Below are positions 59,813 through 64,000 of a stretch of 64,000 bases of DNA, in pieces (within the stretch, counting starts at the first letter, position 1; each line of letters opens with the position of its first letter). Location of the stretch: NCBI RefSeq assembly GCF_025685685.1, contig NZ_JAGSYH010000009.1, forward strand, positions 1 to 64,000, given 5' to 3'. Position numbers and translations under genes: made by a program. This stretch comes from Acidicapsa dinghuensis (GTDB lineage Bacteria; Acidobacteriota; Terriglobia; Terriglobales; Acidobacteriaceae). The notes beneath the pieces were generated by a model. It did no database searches. It was not told the DNA's origin and saw nothing but the letters and a program-made list of their open reading frames with translations.

Positions 59813-60568
59813 CTAACTGTACCGGCTAATTAGATAGAGCAACGGGAACAGGAATATCCAGATGATGTCGACAAAGTGCCAATACAAGCCAAAATTTTCG
59901 ACAAAGGCGATATTACCGTCCATATAGGCGCCGCGTGTCGCGCGGAACAGCATAAAGGAGAGAATTCCGATGCCGATGATCATATGCAACGCGTGCATAC
60001 CGGTCATCGCAAAGTACAGCGAGAAATACACCTCGGTGTGAGCCGCCATATCGGGTGCAAGCGGCTTCTCTGCCGGTTTCCCATCTTCAGCGGTTGGATG
60101 CACAAAGGCTTGCGCGCTGAAGTAGGTGCCGGGCACATGATGCAGTACCCATTTCTCGTGATATTCATCCGCCTTGATGCCAAGAAAGACCAGGCCCAGA
60201 ATAAACGTTGCAATCAGTGACCAGACCAGTCCCTTGCGCCGCTTGGTTTCGGCACACCAGACTCCGAGCGCCATGGTAAAGCTGGAGGTGATCAGCACTC
60301 CGGTGTTGGCGGTACCCTCAATGATATTGAGGGTGTGGGAAGCTGCAACGAACGCCGGATAGTACCAGTTGCGATAGATCAGATAGGCGGTAAACATGCC
60401 GCCGAAGAACATGATTTCCGTCAGCAGAAACAGCCACATACCGAAGTTTGTGGTTTCGTTCTGCTGTTCCATCGAAACGAAGTGATGGCGCTGATAAGGC
60501 GGATGCGCCGCGTGTCCTCCGGCGTGTCCGGCATCGACGGTCGTAGCGACCGCCTGGCTATCCGACAT
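59813..60568 (-). CDS. ctaE: Cytochrome c oxidase subunit III
   Basis: The 251-aa protein has seven membrane helices typical of subunit III: FGMWLFLLTEIMFFGGMFTAYLIY, ANTGVLITSSFTMALGV, HALHMIIGIGILSFM, and the end YWHFVDIIWIFLFPLLYL. It overlaps the 3' end of ctaD by 11 bp. The N-terminal 30 residues are His-rich and soluble. Confidence 0.93.
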   Translation of the reverse strand: MSDSQAVATTVDAGHAGGHAAHPPYQRHHFVSMEQQNETTNFGMWLFLLTEIMFFGGMFTAYLIYRNWYYPAFVAASHTLNIIEGTANTGVLITSSFTMALGVWCAETKRRKGLVWSLIATFILGLVFLGIKADEYHEKWVLHHVPGTYFSAQAFVHPTAEDGKPAEKPLAPDMAAHTEVYFSLYFAMTGMHALHMIIGIGILSFMLFRATRGAYMDGNIAFVENFGLYWHFVDIIWIFLFPLLYLISRYS

Positions 60569-62219
60569 GCGTCACCTCATGCTCTTTCTGGCGTTCGAGC
60601 CATTCATAGTCATATGCTTCCTGCGTCACAATCGGAATCTCTACGAAGTTCTCAGTGAGCGGCGGCGATTGAATCTGCCACTCAAGCCCTGTCGCCTGCC
60701 ATGGATTGTTGCCCGCGATCTTGCCGTACTTCAGCGACCAGATCAGGTAAAGGATCGGCAACAGGTATCCGATGCCCAGGATCGATGCGCCTGCCGTCGA
60801 GAAGACGTTGAGCACCTGGAACTCTGGAGGATAAGCAGCATACCGGCGCGGCATACCGAGCATGCCGAGGAGGAACTGCGGGAAAAAGGTGAAGTTGAAT
60901 CCGATAAACGTCACCACCGCGGCCAACTGCGAGATCTTTTCCGGATACATCCGGCCCGTCATTTTAGGCCACCAGAAGTGGATTCCGGACAGGAAGGCCA
61001 TCAACATGCCACCCACCATGACGAAGTGGAAGTGCGCCACGATGAAGTAAGTCTCAGTCAGATGAATATCCGTGCCCGATGAGCCGAGGAAGACGCCGGT
61101 GAGTCCGCCGATCGTGAACAGGCCCATGAAGCCGAAGGCGTACAGCATCGGCGTCTCAAAGGTGATTGAGCCTTTATACAGGGTGAAAGCCCAGTTGAAG
61201 ATCTTGATCGCCGAGGGCACCGCGACCAGCATCGTCAGCAGCGAGAAGACCAGCACCGCGTAGTTGGAAACACCCATGATGAACATGTGGTGTGCCCAGA
61301 CGAAGAATCCGAAGACCGCGATGGCTACCGAAGAGAACGCAACCGCGGTGTAACCAAATACGCGCTTGCGGCTAAAGGTCGAAACCACCTCTGAGATGAC
61401 ACCCATGCCCGGCAGAATCATGATGTACACGGCCGGATGCGAGTAGAACCAGAACAGATGCTGGAAGAGAATCGGGTCGCCGCCCTTGGCTGGGTCAAAC
61501 ACTCCGATGCCAATTGTCCGCTCCAGTACCACCAGGACGAGAGTGATTGCGAGAACGGGAGTGCCAAGCACCATCAGAATCGAACCCGCATAGTTCGACC
61601 AGACGAACAGTGGCAGCTTGAACCAGGTCATGCCCGGCGCACGCATGCGGTGGATCGTAACGATGAAGTTCAGTCCGGTGAAAATAGAACTGAAGCCGGC
61701 GACGAAAATCGCTAATCCCGTCGTGACCACATTCGTGTTCGAGAAGTGCGTCGAGAGCGGTGTCGTAAACGTCCAGCCCGTATCGACGCCGCCAGAGATC
61801 ATCGCCCAGAGCGTCATCGCTCCACCGGCCAGATACAGATACCAGCTCAGCAGATTGATTTTGGGAAACGCCAGATCCTTGGCTCCGACCATGATCGGAA
61901 TTACGAAATTACCGATCGTCGCCGGTACAGACGGAACCAGGAAAAGGAACACCATGATCACGCCGTGCATCGTGAAGATCTTGTTGTAGGTATCAGCAGC
62001 GAACAGGTCCGACTGTGGCGTCAGGAGTTCCAGACGAATGAGCCCGGCCAGTGTGCCACCGATCGCAAAGAAGAACGTGATCGAGATCAGATACAGGATT
62101 GCTATGCGTTTATGGTCGCCAGTCAGCAACCAGCTCAGCAGGCCATTCTCGTTCGACAGATAATTGCGCTTCGGTATGCGTGCCGTCGCCTGATCGGGAA
62201 GGCTCACAATTGTGCTCAT
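60558..62219 (-). CDS. ctaD: Cytochrome c oxidase subunit I, A2 type
   Basis: The 553-aa catalytic subunit has twelve helices. His ligands for heme a, a3 and CuB are in MHGVIMVFLF, HLFWFYSHPAVYIMILPG, WAHHMFIMG and HFHFVMVGG. The CuB-region helix reads YSHPAVY in place of the classic GHPEVY, so the D-channel Glu is absent and a Tyr-Ser pair takes its place; this marks the A2 subtype. The ATG at 62219 overlaps the ctaC stop (ATGA). Confidence 0.96.
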   Translation of the reverse strand: MSTIVSLPDQATARIPKRNYLSNENGLLSWLLTGDHKRIAILYLISITFFFAIGGTLAGLIRLELLTPQSDLFAADTYNKIFTMHGVIMVFLFLVPSVPATIGNFVIPIMVGAKDLAFPKINLLSWYLYLAGGAMTLWAMISGGVDTGWTFTTPLSTHFSNTNVVTTGLAIFVAGFSSIFTGLNFIVTIHRMRAPGMTWFKLPLFVWSNYAGSILMVLGTPVLAITLVLVVLERTIGIGVFDPAKGGDPILFQHLFWFYSHPAVYIMILPGMGVISEVVSTFSRKRVFGYTAVAFSSVAIAVFGFFVWAHHMFIMGVSNYAVLVFSLLTMLVAVPSAIKIFNWAFTLYKGSITFETPMLYAFGFMGLFTIGGLTGVFLGSSGTDIHLTETYFIVAHFHFVMVGGMLMAFLSGIHFWWPKMTGRMYPEKISQLAAVVTFIGFNFTFFPQFLLGMLGMPRRYAAYPPEFQVLNVFSTAGASILGIGYLLPILYLIWSLKYGKIAGNNPWQATGLEWQIQSPPLTENFVEIPIVTQEAYDYEWLERQKEHEVTHVG

Positions 62220-63295
62220 GGCTTTGTTACCCCCTGGGACGCCGGTTGAGTGGCGCCCGCCTGGCCGGCTGACCGCGCCGGCTGTTCGGGCAGCAGTTCC
62301 GTAGTATTCAACGTCTGCTGTACCCGGTAGTTCGAGCTCAGGTTCTTTATGTATTCCACCAGCGAGATCAGTCCTTCCTCGCTGACCTGCCCCTGATATG
62401 TGGGCATGATCGGCGCATATCCCTGAGTGATATGCGAGGACGGATTCAGAATAGCTTGCCGCAGATAAGCATCATCTACCTGTACGGCCTGCCCGGTTGA
62501 CAGCGTCAATTTCGATCCGTACACATCAGCGAGACTTGGCCCGCGCGCGTCCGGACGTCCATTATGGCAGGCATTGCAGCTGAGACTTGCAAACAGCCGT
62601 TCGCCGTTCTGTGCCAGTGAAACGCCGCTGGTTGATTCAGCGAGCCACTTCTTATAGTCATCTTTCGTCAGAACCGTAACTTCGCCGATCATTCCGGAGT
62701 GCTCTGTGCCGCAGTATTGCGTGCAGAAGAGATGGTAGGTGCCCGGCGTAGTCGCCTCGAACCACTCCGTCGTGTAACGCCCCGGAATTGCTTCACGCTT
62801 CACACGGAACGCGGGAATCGAGAAGCTATGGAAGACGTCCTGCGAAATCAGCGTGATCTGGATCGGAACGCCCGCCGGAATATGGAGTGCGTCGATCTCG
62901 TGCTGCCCGGTCGGATGCTCTGCCTTCCACATCCATTGCTTGCCCACCACGTAAATGTTCATGGCATTCGGCGGAGGCGTGTAGATGCGGAAGTACAAGA
63001 CAGATCCCCAGACGAACATCACCAGGAACAGGCCCAGCGGAATAATCGTCCAGGTGGCTTCGAGCAATGTCGAGCCTTCGATCTGAGTGGCCACCGGGTT
63101 GCGGTCTTTGTTGTACAGGATCGAGAAGCCCGCTATCAGCATGCCGACCAGCACCAGACCGACCAGGCTCACCAGCGTCATAAAAACCAAAAGCGCATCG
63201 ACCTGCGGCGCCTGCGTAGAGGCCTCAGGCGGAATGACCGCAAAGTTGGTCAGCCACTTGACCAAAAACTGCCAAATTACTGGACTCAATCCCAT
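62216..63295 (-). CDS. ctaC: Cytochrome c oxidase subunit II with cytochrome c domain (caa3)
   Basis: The 359-aa protein has two N-terminal membrane helices (about 30-60, 80-105), the CuA domain with HLFCTQYCGTEHSGMIG (Cys, Cys, His, Met ligands), and a C-terminal class I cytochrome c with CNACHNG and Met in IMPTYQG. This is a caa3-type electron-entry subunit that takes electrons from soluble cytochrome c. Overlaps ctaD by 4 bp. Confidence 0.95.
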   Translation of the reverse strand: MGLSPVIWQFLVKWLTNFAVIPPEASTQAPQVDALLVFMTLVSLVGLVLVGMLIAGFSILYNKDRNPVATQIEGSTLLEATWTIIPLGLFLVMFVWGSVLYFRIYTPPPNAMNIYVVGKQWMWKAEHPTGQHEIDALHIPAGVPIQITLISQDVFHSFSIPAFRVKREAIPGRYTTEWFEATTPGTYHLFCTQYCGTEHSGMIGEVTVLTKDDYKKWLAESTSGVSLAQNGERLFASLSCNACHNGRPDARGPSLADVYGSKLTLSTGQAVQVDDAYLRQAILNPSSHITQGYAPIMPTYQGQVSEEGLISLVEYIKNLSSNYRVQQTLNTTELLPEQPARSAGQAGATQPASQGVTKP

Positions 63296-63301
63296 AATCC
63301 G

Positions 63302-64000
63302 TTATCCGTTCACCTTTGTTGCGGCCGTATTGTGGCCGCTCGCATAGGGTCCATTTCTCAAAATCTTTGCTTTCTTCGCATCCTGGCGGAACATTAAGAA
63401 CATAAAACCGCCAAGAATGAGCAGCGTCAAAAGGCCGCCCAACTGTAGCACCCTGGCAACAATCAGACTGTGTGTATTGGTTGTAGGGTCATAGTGATAG
63501 CAGTACGTCAAAATGTTTGCCACTGGCGAGCCGATCTTATTGGAAGACGCCTCGATCAATCCCAACAGCAGATCCTTGGGCGAATACTCCACTCCCATGT
63601 AGTACTGAGCAAGCCTGCCCTGCGGCGTCACAATCTGGATGGCGCTCGCGTGCGCAAACTGCGTCAACTTTCCGTCAGGCCCCGGAATCTTCGTATAACC
63701 GAATCCAACGGCCTGCGTTAGAGCGTCGATGGATGCCTGCTGACCGGTCAGGAAATGCCATCCGTAGGCAGTCGATAAGTCCCCATAACGCTTGACGTAG
63801 CTTGCCTTCTTGGCCGCAGCCAGCGCAGGACCTTCCGTCGGATCGATGCTGACCACAACTACGTCGAAATCTTTGCCGGGCGTGAGATGCACCATCTTCA
63901 GCGCGGAGGTTAGACCGTTCAGCTCCTCCGAGCAGAGCATCGGGCACTGATAGTAGACCAACGCCAGAATTGCAGGATGCTTACCGAAGTAGCTTCCAAG
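63302..64000 (-). CDS. SCO1/SenC copper chaperone, 5' end beyond window
   Basis: The partial protein (at least 232 aa) has the SCO copper motif CPMLC in ALVYYQCPMLCSEEL, then FDVVVVSIDPTEGP and a C-terminal His in HASAIQIVTP. A C-terminal membrane helix (VLQLGGLLTLLILGGFMFLMF) is unusual; most SCO proteins have an N-terminal anchor. The frame stays open to the window edge. It lies 6 bp before ctaC, so copper delivery to CuA is likely. Confidence 0.88.
   Translation of the reverse strand, partial: LGSYFGKHPAILALVYYQCPMLCSEELNGLTSALKMVHLTPGKDFDVVVVSIDPTEGPALAAAKKASYVKRYGDLSTAYGWHFLTGQQASIDALTQAVGFGYTKIPGPDGKLTQFAHASAIQIVTPQGRLAQYYMGVEYSPKDLLLGLIEASSNKIGSPVANILTYCYHYDPTTNTHSLIVARVLQLGGLLTLLILGGFMFLMFRQDAKKAKILRNGPYASGHNTAATKVNG

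Noticed and set aside
1..64000. CRISPR array or prophage
   Set aside because: I saw no regularly spaced direct repeats and no phage structural genes; the HigB-like toxin and XRE genes alone do not make a prophage.

Overview
The window reads as one chromosomal segment of an acidobacterium, most likely class Terriglobia (Granulicella/Edaphobacter/Terriglobus type). The evidence is a GC-rich, densely packed backbone with frequent GTG/TTG starts, two families typical of these soil bacteria (TIGR03435-like at 10.3 kb and a TIGR03436-like VWFA protein at 43.5 kb), dispersed hairpin repeats and an A2-type caa3 oxidase. No species can be named from sequence alone.

Bases 1-12,500 hold a hypothetical protein, a 1.1 kb non-coding stretch with repeats and four parS-like palindromes, a PQQ-type sugar dehydrogenase fused to cytochrome c, RsmI, a double PilZ protein, a MoeB-rhodanese protein, an orphan CsoR-like operator and a membrane PIN-TRAM protein. 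Bases 12,500-29,800 are mostly backbone: GT87 and TM2 membrane proteins, an AAC(6')-like acetyltransferase, an archaeal-type CTP-dependent riboflavin kinase, LigA, a PIMT-like methyltransferase, CruF, a sulfatase-fold membrane enzyme, AlaC, an UPF0175/DUF3368 toxin-antitoxin pair with a frameshifted toxin, a eukaryote-type myo-inositol oxygenase and a GH29 fucosidase.

Bases 29,900-36,500 form an AT-richer accessory island. It holds a DUF3892 gene coupled to a SEC-C protein that resembles prokaryotic E2 ubiquitin-conjugating enzymes, and a divergent XRE/ImmA metallopeptidase pair. It also holds a tRNA-like gene with an 8/4 acceptor/T-stem fold (an allo-tRNA candidate). That gene is divergent from a four-gene HigB/XRE/DUF3467/small-ORF operon which shares its 66-bp control region, and the island ends with an IS1595-type insertion sequence. 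This island is the most likely place for an undescribed system.

Bases 36,500-64,000 return to backbone: a 1,290-residue patatin-like membrane protein, FolK, a TonB-dependent receptor, a VWFA protein, a TPR protein, two GNATs, a PadR-linked ABC exporter, Tgt, a GDSL-like hydrolase, an O-methyltransferase, a DUF4139 protein, a MarR/VOC divergent pair, a secreted alpha/beta hydrolase, and the caa3 oxidase operon sco-ctaC-ctaD-ctaE-ctaF, which runs off the right edge.
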